NCBI GenBank assembly: GCA_000507305.1
Contig: DF241645.1
Span: forward strand, 1 to 64,000
Length of the DNA stretch: 64,000 bases
Direction: 5' to 3'
Source of the DNA: Breviolum minutum Mf 1.05b.01
Taxonomy: Eukaryota; Sar; Dinophyceae; Suessiales; Symbiodiniaceae
The translations under genes and the position numbers were made by a program. The notes beneath the pieces are model-generated. The model was given only the letters and a program-made list of their open reading frames with translations, was not told the DNA's origin and did no database searches. Below are positions 14,201 through 22,711 of this stretch, piece after piece (positions within the stretch are counted from its first letter, which is position 1; the number at the start of each line of letters is the position of its first letter).

Positions 14201-16085
14201 CTCTCGAGTCTGGCAGGAGCAAGAGGAAAGACAGCAACTAATGGTCAGATACGAAGAGGTGATGAAAATTGTGGAGTTTTTTCTTGCATGTGGCTCAAAA
14301 ATGAGTGGATGGTTGGTTGGTTGGGTCTCAAAAACTGGGCGTCATCATCTTTTATAGTTTGTAGTGATCTATCGTTTAGATACAGTTGTTTGTAATGCAA
14401 TATTATGCAGTGTTTCCATTGTCCTTTTGATTCATCGATTGTCCAGCGACTGGACAGGACAATCGCTTGAACCAAGTGAGTGATCAGAAACGACGTATCA
14501 AGATGCAGGTGCCTTGCGTGTTATTCGTCATTGAAAGGGTGAGTTATGGTGAGTTCGCATTGGTTCCTGAAGTGGAAAGAACCTTTGTAATTATTTGTTT
14601 TTCTTGAGTTGACACCTGATTTTTAAGTGAAGATTTTGGGCTTGGTGATTCCGAATCAAAAGGCCATAAAAATGAAATGGAATCAACATTCAAATACCAT
14701 GAATCAATCCTAGCCTGAATCCACACCACTAAGCTTGTTACTGGAAATTCGGGAGCATGTGAAAGAAAAACGTTTGGAACGTTCACTCCAGGAGTATCGT
14801 CGTGATGTGGATCGACAGATGGAGGCGGGGAATTTTCTCAAAGATGGGAGTCATAGAGTCAAGCAGCCAAGCTTTGTTGCTACTGGTGGATGGAAGAAAT
14901 CCCAAACAACCACCTCGGATGTATAAAACCCTGTAAATAACGGGATATTTGATATTTACCATATCAACTGGTGATCGCCGGATTTTTGAACCATCAATGG
15001 TATCAGCCCAAACTCGTTGGATGATGTTTCTGTTGTTTCAATCCTCCCCCCAGTGGCACAGGAACGTCGAAGGCAGTATGAGGCTGAGCGACAGAAGGAG
15101 AGAGAAGAATTGGAACGTATGAAAGCTGAAGAGGCGGCGCGTTCTTAACAACTCTGGGTAGCCAGAGTGGAAATTGAAATGGTGCAACTGGGGGAAACGG
15201 GCTGATGTCAGAAGTGAAGGAACTGAGTGGATCAAACACTTGAACAAATGGTTGGCCAGGAAACTGTTTTTTTAAACATGGGATCATGTGAAGGCTGAAC
15301 AAGCCAGAATTGTTGAAGAAGAGCGGCAATCCCTGTTGGGGGCTTGGATGTCTCGTATCATGAGATTGTTTGTGTGTGTAGTACCTCATTCATCCGTTCT
15401 ATTTCAATATTTGAGTTCCATGATTTATGACGTATTGATCCAGTCTATTCGATAACTTTTCTACAATGAATTTCAACCTTGGAATCATCAGATGCACCGA
15501 GGTTGAAGATGCATGCGCATGATGCCAGGTCCGAAATCGTTGGTTTTTGAATTCCCATAGACAGCCAAATGATATGTATGCTGTAATATGTCCATGTACG
15601 CGTTTCAGTTATGGTCTATAGATGTTGATAAATTCTAGATGTTTATGATGATATGCATATCAAAAAACATCAACCACCTTGAGGTTTGGAGAGGCTTTGC
15701 TGCGTTGGGGCCGTTGTTGTTTTTGGCCTTGCTGTCAGGCATTTTCCGAAAGGAGCCCTCGTGAAAGAGTCTGACTTCGAGGTTGTTGGGAACTCAGTGG
15801 CATCCTTTTCGGGGGATTTGATTCGAACATGTTTCTGCATGTTTGATACGGACCCCACATATCCCCATATCACCAAACGCATCTTGCATTTCAAGATGCC
15901 AACACAACATGTTTAGACTCAGAATGTATAAAACCTGCCAACATTCCTTCGAAGTCCAACCTCAGGTTGGCCTTGCAAAACCTTATCGTCCTCCGCCACG
16001 ACCAACGTCCGGACAGCCAACCTTCGATCATTTGTCCAAAGGGAAGCTGCTAAACATTTGTCCGAGGCAAAGTCACAACCTGGGC
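8275..16085 (+). CDS. Long coiled-coil protein, about 25 small exons
   Basis: Short helical, Glu/Lys/Gln/Arg-rich exons recur every 200-400 bases on + at about 8275, 8443-8497, 8810, 9151, 9607, 10177, 10268, 10583, 11045, 11318, 11781, 12058, 12330, 12710, 12982, 13219, 13520, 13804, 14041, 14214, 14452, 14742, 15061, 15293 and perhaps 15967. Examples are MRRQRAEALERFK, EKIEEDVDFCKARKFDEV, QELRLASEENDLREMQQK, EEQERRRREDELRQ and ARKILEDKQEMLQAYQDL. Such composition is typical of coiled-coil proteins of the trichohyalin/plectin-homology type found in cilia, but no diagnostic motif fixes the family. Exact splice borders and the true N-terminus are not resolved, and two adjacent genes are possible. 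The last candidate exon lies just 5' of the retroelement insertion, so the gene may continue beyond it. Confidence 0.6.
11223..11297. repeat. Near-perfect 30-bp inverted repeat (short MITE or hairpin)
   Basis: The arms at 11223-11252 and 11268-11297 are complementary with one mismatch and enclose 15 bases. The unit lies between two coiled-coil exons, hence probably in an intron. The size and structure suggest a very short foldback element. No second copy is seen in the window. Confidence 0.8.
14881..15002 (-). mobile_element. MITE family A, copy 1
   Basis: Terminal inverted repeats (GGTGGATGGAAGAAATC at one end, the complement of CATTGATGGTTCAAAAATC at the other) bound about 120 bp. Inside is a segment shared with two other places in the window: the halves at 16221-16271 and 23584-23652, and the copy at 28473-28587. 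It lies in inverse orientation to those, inside the coiled-coil gene region. There is no coding capacity, so it is a non-autonomous element. Confidence 0.8.
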
Positions 16086-16130
16086 ATTCCTCCATATCCT
16101 GTATCTTGCCCTTGAACTTGGGGTGGAAAC

Positions 16131-16161
16131 GGCAAACAAACAAACAAACAAACAAACAAAG
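16131..16161 (+). repeat. CAAA tetranucleotide microsatellite
   Basis: About seven tandem CAAA units just upstream of the disrupted MITE. Confidence 0.85.
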
Positions 16162-16220
16162 TTGCCAACAGGTCACAAGACACTCCAACCAAAAATCTGT
16201 TCCAGTTGAGACAAACTAAA

Positions 16221-16271
16221 GCTACTTTTGATGGAAGAAATCCGGCGATCACCAGTTGATATGGTAAATAT
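16221..16271 (+). mobile_element. MITE family A copy 2, left half
   Basis: This matches the first half of the family (TTTTGATGGAAGAAAT, then CACCAGTTGATATGGTAAAT) and then stops abruptly. The missing half resumes at 23584. The outer ends of the two halves are complementary (GCTACT..TTGATGGAAGAAAT against its complement at 23629-23652). This shows that they once formed one element, split by the retrotransposon. Confidence 0.85.
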
Positions 16272-16318
16272 ATGATCAGCATGTCACTCTGGCGGCTGCA
16301 GGGCTCAAACACAGGTAA

Positions 16319-16861
16319 ATGTCGGAACCTGAACCTGAGGCGGAAGAGTCGCCAAGGGATCCGGATCTTGACAATCTTCAGATTGTCCTTCAACGTTTAG
16401 CCATCAGTCCTAGGCCTCCTCTGGCTCCATCCCAAAGTGCCACCTCTTCTGCTGGTTCAAGTGATACTGGTTTGAATTTGGCTGGTGCACGACTGATCAT
16501 CCCCAATTCACGCAGTGGGTGGGTGATTCGACAATATCCACGGCCAGTGATCGACGCTCTGAGGGATCTTTCAACTCTGCTCCACCGGAGGTACCCGCAG
16601 GGTCCAGGCAGAGTTGAATTAAGATTTTATACAGTGTGGTTGGTGCCGAGGTATCGTGGGGAAGAGAGACTGGAAGGCATTCACGCTGGTGCAGATTCAT
16701 CAACTTACAGTGCAATTCTGGCCGCAAACCAATATCATTTTGTTGGACTGCGATTCAGACGAGTGAACTCACTCGTGGAGGGGCAAGAGTTATACCTGCG
16801 TGAAGCACGGCGGCAAGGTGTGGATCCTATACACGCCGACGCCGTTTTCTGGTGGGAATGA
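16319..16861 (+). CDS. Retroelement ORF1, unknown 180-aa protein
   Basis: The frame starts with an acidic, proline-rich N-terminus (MSEPEPEAEESPRDPDLDNL) and continues with a compact alpha/beta-like region (VIRQYPRPVIDALRD, LRFYTVWLVPRYR) ending in FWWE. No family is recognised. Its stop overlaps the ATG of ORF2 in an ATGA arrangement at 16858-16861, which suggests coupled termination and reinitiation. The position before the Gag-like ORF suggests a structural or nucleic-acid-binding accessory protein, but that is inference. Confidence 0.75.
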   Translation: MSEPEPEAEESPRDPDLDNLQIVLQRLAISPRPPLAPSQSATSSAGSSDTGLNLAGARLIIPNSRSGWVIRQYPRPVIDALRDLSTLLHRRYPQGPGRVELRFYTVWLVPRYRGEERLEGIHAGADSSTYSAILAANQYHFVGLRFRRVNSLVEGQELYLREARRQGVDPIHADAVFWWE

Positions 16862-18186
16862 GTGTGAAGGTGGGCTCCACCACCTATATCAAGTTGGAGG
16901 ATTTTGATCCGGCTTGGCGTCAAGCAGTTCTGTTGGAAGTGAAACGAGGTGGTTTCAAACTGGCAGTGCGAGTGACTGACGCTGAACTGGAAGGTGAAGA
17001 CGAGAAGTGGAAAGACCTGACCTTTTTCGTAGTCAGGGGCTGCAAGTTTTTGTTAGTGGAAGGTGATAGCAGTAGGACGAGGCCAACATGTCTTGCTCCG
17101 CATCGTTCTCTGGAAGTGGATCCGGCGGCAATAGTGACTGCTGCATCGCAAGTGCTGGAGAGCGAGGATGCCCAGTTTGCAACAGCATCGGACGATCTGG
17201 GACAGGACAAAAAGACAATGAAGGCACATCTCGAGACCATGAAGGACTCAAGTGGCGAGGACCTATCTTCGGAAGACTCGGAGGAGGACCACATCCTGAG
17301 ACTTCTGAGCAAAGCAAGAAGCTCCATGACAGACGAGGGTATGCTTGGAGACAATTCAAGGCGGCAGAAAAAGGTGGAAAAGAGTCGGTATCCTATGCTG
17401 GACAAGGCAAAGAAAAAGGAAACTGTGGGGGCAACAAGTCACTTGGAGTCAGTGCTGAAGCAGACAGTCAGTGCTGGAAGTCAAGATGGAATGGGCTCTC
17501 TCAACGCGTTGGTTCAGCTGGAGATTTTGAAGGCTCTGCAAGGGAAGAAAAGCAAGGACAAGGATCATGGCGACAAAGACGAACTCACGGAGGAGGATTC
17601 AGATCTTTCATCAAGCAGTTCGGAAGGCACCACAAGACTGAAGGGTGCAGGGAAAGCCTTGCAAGCTTACAGGAAGGGTCGCAAAGCCATGAGACGAAAA
17701 CCTGCAAAGCATGTGAGAAGATACATCAAAGAGGTGGAACTTTTCCTGGGGGTATCGGCCGATGTGCCGTACCAGCTGACGGACTACAGCAAGCGGCTCA
17801 GTTGGGGAAAACACCGAAGTTTGATGCGGATCCACTTTGCAATATCCCACACCTTACAGCTGATGTTGAAGAACAAGCATCAGCTAGCTGCCCTAGAGTT
17901 GACGCAACTATTGAGGGCCCTTCACCAATGCTCGTTGGACAATGGGGATTGGAGAACGGCATGGTTGCTGACAGGGCTCCAAGACCCTGTGGCAAAACCC
18001 CAGTTTGGGGGCGAGCCCCAGGAGCTCGAGGTAATTGCCTCATACCTCAAAGCAATGGCCGAGCTAGAGAAGAAAGGAAAATCGCAGCCTCCACCAACAG
18101 ACAGCATCCCCGACAAGGACAAGCCGGGAAAGGGAAGAAAGAAGGGCGCAAAGCCCGACCGAGCCGAGGAGAATCTGGATCAGTGA
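16858..18186 (+). CDS. gag: Retroelement ORF2, Gag-like protein
   Basis: About 442 residues. The first part is globular (KVGSTTYIKLEDFDPAWR), followed by a charged Ser/Asp/Glu/Lys-rich middle and a helical C-terminal region (VRRYIKEVELFLGV, MRIHFAISHTLQLML, LALELTQLLRAL-like). The end is a strongly basic tail (GKGRKKGAKPDR). The helical core plus basic tail and the position upstream of RT fit a Gag capsid protein. No zinc knuckle is seen. I choose the ATG at 16858, which overlaps the ORF1 stop. The 3' part overlaps the frame of ORF3, and a slippery heptamer lies near its end. The Gag call rests on position and composition, not on a diagnostic motif. Confidence 0.65.
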   Translation: MSVKVGSTTYIKLEDFDPAWRQAVLLEVKRGGFKLAVRVTDAELEGEDEKWKDLTFFVVRGCKFLLVEGDSSRTRPTCLAPHRSLEVDPAAIVTAASQVLESEDAQFATASDDLGQDKKTMKAHLETMKDSSGEDLSSEDSEEDHILRLLSKARSSMTDEGMLGDNSRRQKKVEKSRYPMLDKAKKKETVGATSHLESVLKQTVSAGSQDGMGSLNALVQLEILKALQGKKSKDKDHGDKDELTEEDSDLSSSSSEGTTRLKGAGKALQAYRKGRKAMRRKPAKHVRRYIKEVELFLGVSADVPYQLTDYSKRLSWGKHRSLMRIHFAISHTLQLMLKNKHQLAALELTQLLRALHQCSLDNGDWRTAWLLTGLQDPVAKPQFGGEPQELEVIASYLKAMAELEKKGKSQPPPTDSIPDKDKPGKGRKKGAKPDRAEENLDQ

Positions 18187-21100
18187 CTGCAGAGAAGCGT
18201 TTTGCTGAGCTGGATCATGGACTGAGCGCTGGGCTCAATCCGATTTTTGAGTTAATTAACAAGCAACATGGATCTTTTTGTAGATACTACCGGATCCATG
18301 AGAGTATGTCTCAACAGCAGACAGGGGCCACAACACCTGACTTGAACCGAGTTGGGCGATCACCTGCATTGTTCCCGTCTAGGTTACCATGGTTAGTTCC
18401 GGGTAAGTCCAAACGTAGGCGAGGCCTCAGTGTTGAGGTTAAACATGAAGCTTTCATGTTGATGCATAGGATATGGGCTTTTTTGAATTATCTTCATGCT
18501 GGTTCTCCTTGTTCTACTTCAGCTATCAGACAAGCTGTTCGTATGGCCTCCGAAGGGGAATGGACTGCCCATCATGAAACTTATGCTAGAGCAATGCATT
18601 CAAAATTACTTGACTACTGCACCTGTCCTAGGGGGACCATGGAACGTGGTTCAGCTAAGTTAAGTGTGTTAATTGAGAAAATTCAATGCAGCCAATATGA
18701 TCCTTCCATTTCATTTGATGATGCCGCCTGTGGTGCACTGCCAGTAGACCCCACTAGAATTTCTCTTCCAGATCAAGCTGGAATCCTTGACCCAAGGGAA
18801 CATTTGTGTGGTGACAGACTGAAGCAGTTTTTAGAGATGCCCTTGAAGATCCCGGAGCCGTGCCGGTCGAGTGCAGATCCACCAGCCTGCCATAAGGTTT
18901 CAGATGAGGATTGGCCGGTTGTGCTTCGGAAACTCTATGAAGCTGATATGATAACCTTCATACCAAAAAGGGATGTTCTTTCTGAAGGTAGACGGTTGAT
19001 AAAGGGTGGTTTGTTTTGTGTACCTCATAAACCCCAGTCTGACAGATTAATCAATGACCGAAGGCCAGCCAACCTCAGGGAAAAGAGGTTAGATTGGTGT
19101 CAGTTGCCCAGCGGCCCTTTACTCTGTCAGTTGATTTTGGAGAAGCATCAGAGTGTTCGTGCTAGCGGAGATGACTTGTCCAATTATTTTTACCTGATAA
19201 AGCATCGTGAATCTTGGCATAGTAGGAATTGTTTTGGTAAGCCTTTTAGAGGGGGCCTCCTTAAAGGGATGGGTCTTGATGCTAAAACTTTGTACTTGCC
19301 TGCTTTTAAAGTTGTTTGTATGGGTGATACTAATGGGGTTGATATTGCACAGGCTACCCACGAAGCCATACTTAGAGAAGCTGGATGCCTTGCAGAAGCC
19401 AATACGTTGATTCACGGTAGAGTCTTCCCTTGCTCTGATACATTGGAGGGGTTGTACATCGATGATCATGTAGCTATGCAAGTAGTCCCCAAAAAGGGTT
19501 GTAGGGATCGAGAAAGACATGAGGATGAACGTATCATGAAAGACTCAAGGAAAAAATATAATGCCCTTAATTTGCCTCGTTCAGAAAAGAAGGCTTTCGA
19601 CAAAGCTTATGAGTTCAAGGCCTGGGGAACCAATATCAGTTCGCAGACAGGACGGGCCGGGGCTCCAAAGGAAAAGTTGAGGCAAATTGAGACATTAGCC
19701 ACTTCTCTTCTGTCATGCGGATATGCTACAAAGAAGGCATTGCAGAAACTCATTGGTTTGTTTGTGCATCCCTTCATGCATCGTCGTGAGTGCATGAGTG
19801 TTTTCCATCATATCTACCTTTACATCGAAAAGTTAGCAGAAGGAAGGCTAGTGCGTTTGCCTCATCACATCCGTGATGAGATTCTTACAGCTTGTTTGCT
19901 GCTCCCTTTGGCGCAAAGCAGTATCAGGTGGCCAGTGTCGACCCAGATAAGTGCAACTGATGCCTCTTTGTTGGCAGGTGGCAGAGCATCCACGTTAACT
20001 TCAAAGAATCTTGCAAAAGTCCTTTTTAGATTTGGTGAAAAGCGAGGTGAGTTCTGTAAGTTAGACTGGGTGAATCATGACCTGCCCCCTCCAACATCAA
20101 TGTCGACTGCTCCTGATTGCCTCATAGATGCCCTTATGTGTCATAGTTGGACAACCACTGAAAAACTCAAGTTTAGGCGTAAAGCACATATCAACTTGTT
20201 AGAAATGCAGATGCTCAAAAATGAAATCATGAGCCGTGTCAACTCTGGCAGGGGTTTTTGCAGAGCTGTCAACTTGTGTGATTCTCGTGTGGTAGTGGGG
20301 GCATATACCAAAGGGCGGAGCAGCTCAAAGCAGCTCAATCACCTTTTGCGTTCATGTTTAGCTTGGACCATTGCTGGGGACATGAGTATAACTAATGTGT
20401 GGGTAGACACGCATAGGAACCCAGCTGATTACCCTTCAAGAGATAAACCTATACCGCAACCAGACCCAACAGTAACCCATCCATTGCTTGATTCAGACAT
20501 TCAGCAGAGAGTTCAAGTTAGCCGTTCGCCAGCCTGTCAAGGGATGCTTGAGCAGGAGGTTCAAAGAGGTTCCGGTGACGAAGTGTTGCTGGAGCCAAGT
20601 GCGTCCAACAGTGACATGACGGACGCAGGTGCAGATGACCTCTGCGTCTCAGACGTTCCCAGGACAGACCAGCATAAACTGACTTTCCGTGAAGTGTTTG
20701 CTGGAAAAGCTAGGTTGTCAGCCGCTATGAAGAAGGTTCTAGGGGTTAGGGTCTTGAAGCCAATAGATTATTTAAAAAGGGGAAAAATTGATCCAAGCCA
20801 AGACATTTTGAATGATGAGTGTTTCAACCAACTCAAATTAGATGCTCAGGAACCAGATCAATTGTGGCATTTCGGATTACCTTGTTGTTCTTTTTCAGTG
20901 CTTCAACATTCAAATGGGGGGACACGTCGCCGTAACCTTCCACAAGGAAATGACAGTTTGGAGAGGGAGAGACTAGGTAATGAGATCCTTAGACGGACTA
21001 TGTGCCTTATAGATATTCTTGAATCGCATGGTAATTGGTGGACACTTGAAAATCCTGATTCGTCATATGCATGGTGGATGCCAAGTTTAAGAAATAAGCT

Positions 21101-21410
21101 GACAAAACCCCATGTACTATACACCATCCTTGATCAATGTGCATATGGTTTGCGTTTAAAAGACAATAACGATATGTATGGGCCTTGCAAAAAATGTACT
21201 CGTTTTGCAGGGTCTTTGCCAGGGTTGGACGGTTTGGGAAAAAGATGTAAGTGTAAAAAACCCCATGTTCACGCAGTAGGTGGTGTCAAATACAAAGAAT
21301 GGTTGGAAAAGGAGGTCAGAACTTGCGGGGCACTATCCAGGTGCACTGGCCCAGCAGTATGCCAACATTGTTTCCCAAGAGTTGTGACCGGCTCAAGATG
21401 TGAGAGTTGA
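17088..21410 (+). CDS. pol: Retroelement ORF3: reverse transcriptase, RNase H and methyltransferase-like domain
   Basis: The frame is open for 1440 codons, but the first ~365 lie over ORF2 and are probably read, if at all, only after a frameshift. From about residue 600 RT motifs appear: DRLINDRRPAN, then GDDLSNYFYLI (motif A, near residue 694), then YIDD at residues 790-793 (motif C with catalytic Asp pair). RNase H follows, with ISATDAS near 957, LLEMQMLKNE, CDSRVVVGAY and a C-terminal THRNPADYPSR typical of DIRS-type RNase H. The C-terminal 240 residues resemble a cytosine-C5 methyltransferase: FAGKARLSAAM (SAM-binding-like, near 1204), PCCSFS at 1265-1270 (motif IV with catalytic-type Cys) and ENP at 1321. 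A cysteine-rich tail ends the protein. RT and RNase H are secure; methyltransferase activity is inferred from motifs. Confidence 0.88.
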   Translation: MSCSASFSGSGSGGNSDCCIASAGERGCPVCNSIGRSGTGQKDNEGTSRDHEGLKWRGPIFGRLGGGPHPETSEQSKKLHDRRGYAWRQFKAAEKGGKESVSYAGQGKEKGNCGGNKSLGVSAEADSQCWKSRWNGLSQRVGSAGDFEGSAREEKQGQGSWRQRRTHGGGFRSFIKQFGRHHKTEGCRESLASLQEGSQSHETKTCKACEKIHQRGGTFPGGIGRCAVPADGLQQAAQLGKTPKFDADPLCNIPHLTADVEEQASASCPRVDATIEGPSPMLVGQWGLENGMVADRAPRPCGKTPVWGRAPGARGNCLIPQSNGRAREERKIAASTNRQHPRQGQAGKGKKEGRKARPSRGESGSVTAEKRFAELDHGLSAGLNPIFELINKQHGSFCRYYRIHESMSQQQTGATTPDLNRVGRSPALFPSRLPWLVPGKSKRRRGLSVEVKHEAFMLMHRIWAFLNYLHAGSPCSTSAIRQAVRMASEGEWTAHHETYARAMHSKLLDYCTCPRGTMERGSAKLSVLIEKIQCSQYDPSISFDDAACGALPVDPTRISLPDQAGILDPREHLCGDRLKQFLEMPLKIPEPCRSSADPPACHKVSDEDWPVVLRKLYEADMITFIPKRDVLSEGRRLIKGGLFCVPHKPQSDRLINDRRPANLREKRLDWCQLPSGPLLCQLILEKHQSVRASGDDLSNYFYLIKHRESWHSRNCFGKPFRGGLLKGMGLDAKTLYLPAFKVVCMGDTNGVDIAQATHEAILREAGCLAEANTLIHGRVFPCSDTLEGLYIDDHVAMQVVPKKGCRDRERHEDERIMKDSRKKYNALNLPRSEKKAFDKAYEFKAWGTNISSQTGRAGAPKEKLRQIETLATSLLSCGYATKKALQKLIGLFVHPFMHRRECMSVFHHIYLYIEKLAEGRLVRLPHHIRDEILTACLLLPLAQSSIRWPVSTQISATDASLLAGGRASTLTSKNLAKVLFRFGEKRGEFCKLDWVNHDLPPPTSMSTAPDCLIDALMCHSWTTTEKLKFRRKAHINLLEMQMLKNEIMSRVNSGRGFCRAVNLCDSRVVVGAYTKGRSSSKQLNHLLRSCLAWTIAGDMSITNVWVDTHRNPADYPSRDKPIPQPDPTVTHPLLDSDIQQRVQVSRSPACQGMLEQEVQRGSGDEVLLEPSASNSDMTDAGADDLCVSDVPRTDQHKLTFREVFAGKARLSAAMKKVLGVRVLKPIDYLKRGKIDPSQDILNDECFNQLKLDAQEPDQLWHFGLPCCSFSVLQHSNGGTRRRNLPQGNDSLERERLGNEILRRTMCLIDILESHGNWWTLENPDSSYAWWMPSLRNKLTKPHVLYTILDQCAYGLRLKDNNDMYGPCKKCTRFAGSLPGLDGLGKRCKCKKPHVHAVGGVKYKEWLEKEVRTCGALSRCTGPAVCQHCFPRVVTGSRCES
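18126..18132 (+). promoter_or_regulatory. Candidate -1 ribosomal frameshift heptamer GGGAAAG
   Basis: In the ORF2 frame the site reads ccG GGA AAG. A slip of -1 gives GGG AAA and enters ORF3, which then continues through ARPSRGESGSVTAEK into the RT region. The site is about 54 bases before the ORF2 stop. Heptamers ending in G are usually weaker in eukaryotes, so internal initiation of ORF3 remains possible. Confidence 0.4.
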
Positions 21411-21589
21411 AATGGAAGATCAATAATTTATTTGCAGTAGTTTTGTCCTCTCGTTGCATTGCATGTAGTTTTTTAAATGTGAGATAGGTTGGAACTTATG
21501 TATCTAAAACCTACAAGAGACATCAAAAAACCAAACTCAACCGAAATCTTTTCGGTTGAGTTTGAAACGGGTTGACCTTGGGGTGAGCA
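21411..21589 (+). promoter_or_regulatory. Spacer before the recombinase with a perfect 15-bp hairpin
   Basis: The 179-base gap holds an exact inverted repeat, arms 21532-21546 and 21550-21564, separated by three bases. It lies 25 bases before the recombinase ATG. It could act in RNA folding, internal initiation or element replication. Nothing in the sequence decides among these. Confidence 0.6.
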
Positions 21590-22711
21590 ATGAAAGTACA
21601 TAGACGATTACAGCAACGAAACACTGCGGCTGGACTGTTGGATCAGCAAGTTGTCCATCGCTTCAGTCGGTTTTCTGTAGCATATCGAACGCGACTTCTC
21701 AAAGGGTTGCAGGACTTACAAAGCTACTGCACTGAAGAGATTGGATGCAGACTCCTTCCAGCCTTGCAGCAGCCACGAATTGCTGATAGACTTCTTGGTC
21801 AGTATGTAATGGATAGACATAGTGTGAAAAGCAAGGTGCATCGAAGTGTGGTGAAGCATGCGCTATTAGGCTGTCAGCATTTGGTGCCTGCCTTAAGACG
21901 ACACTTGCATTCAGCTTGGGAAAACATGCGTGTGTGGGAAGAGCAGATTTCAACAAAGTTAAGACCTCCCATTCCAATTCCCTTGTGGTGTTTAATGGTT
22001 GGCCTCGCCCGAGCACATGGCTGGGCAACGCATAACTTGGAGCTTAGGAGAACATGGTTTGTTTTCTCGGTTTTGTTAGAGCTTGGCGTGTTATGCCTGT
22101 TGCGTCCCGGGGAACTGTGTCGCCTAAGACACTCTGATTTTGCAATGCGAGGTGACTTGTCAGTAGGCCGATCAAACACGGCAGTGCGTATAATATCCCC
22201 TAAGAATAGGAGACAATTTGGTGAGCAGCAATTTGTCACAATGGTGCATCCAAATGTCGTCTTGTGGCTTCGCATGATACTCATTGGTGGGAGTGATGAT
22301 TTATTATGGGCGGGTAAACCCGCACGATTCAGTAAATTCTTTAAGCAACTTGTATGCGAGTTGGGCATTGATGGTTTCAAATTTACCCCCGGCAGTTTAC
22401 GGCCAGGAGGTGCCACCATGTTTTTTACCATGGGAATCCCTATTGCCTCCCTTCGTTTCTTGGGACGTTGGACAGTGGAGCGTTCATTAGAACACTACAT
22501 ACAACAAGCCACTGCTACTCAGATACTTAACAGGTTATCTGATAAGGTGGTTGACAGATTGCTAAAGCTGTCCCCGTGGTGTCTTGAGATGATTGCTCAC
22601 CCAGATTTTCGCTCACTGCTGCCTCCCTTGCCCAAGTCCAAGAGTTTGCAAGGTCCTATCGTGGTAGGTTGGTGTTCACGCTATGCAGAATTTGGTCGCC
22701 AAGCATGGTAA
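21590..22711 (+). CDS. Retroelement ORF4: tyrosine recombinase
   Basis: The protein has 373 residues. Box I is LLRPGELCRLR with the catalytic-type Arg172. Box II reads TPGSLRPGGAT with Arg271. The distal motif LGRWTVERSLEHYIQ has Trp294 and the presumed nucleophile Tyr303. This RPGEL, SLRxGGAT, GRW, Y arrangement is characteristic of DIRS recombinases, which join the circular cDNA into the genome. The His normally three positions before the box II Arg (HxxR) is Gly268 here, a deviation at a catalytic position. The start at 21590 follows the hairpin spacer. The stop overlaps ORF5 by 29 bases. The family call is strong; catalytic competence is uncertain. Confidence 0.88.
   Translation: MKVHRRLQQRNTAAGLLDQQVVHRFSRFSVAYRTRLLKGLQDLQSYCTEEIGCRLLPALQQPRIADRLLGQYVMDRHSVKSKVHRSVVKHALLGCQHLVPALRRHLHSAWENMRVWEEQISTKLRPPIPIPLWCLMVGLARAHGWATHNLELRRTWFVFSVLLELGVLCLLRPGELCRLRHSDFAMRGDLSVGRSNTAVRIISPKNRRQFGEQQFVTMVHPNVVLWLRMILIGGSDDLLWAGKPARFSKFFKQLVCELGIDGFKFTPGSLRPGGATMFFTMGIPIASLRFLGRWTVERSLEHYIQQATATQILNRLSDKVVDRLLKLSPWCLEMIAHPDFRSLLPPLPKSKSLQGPIVVGWCSRYAEFGRQAW

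Noticed and set aside
15003..15389. 128-codon minus-strand ORF
   Set aside because: Lies opposite two coiled-coil exons and has only Phe/Pro-rich composition complementary to Glu/Lys codons.
16920..17405. 161-codon minus-strand ORF
   Set aside because: Shadow of the Gag-like ORF2, Ser-rich only because the sense strand is Glu/Lys/Ser-rich.
21874..22431. 185-codon minus-strand ORF
   Set aside because: Shadow of the tyrosine recombinase coding frame.
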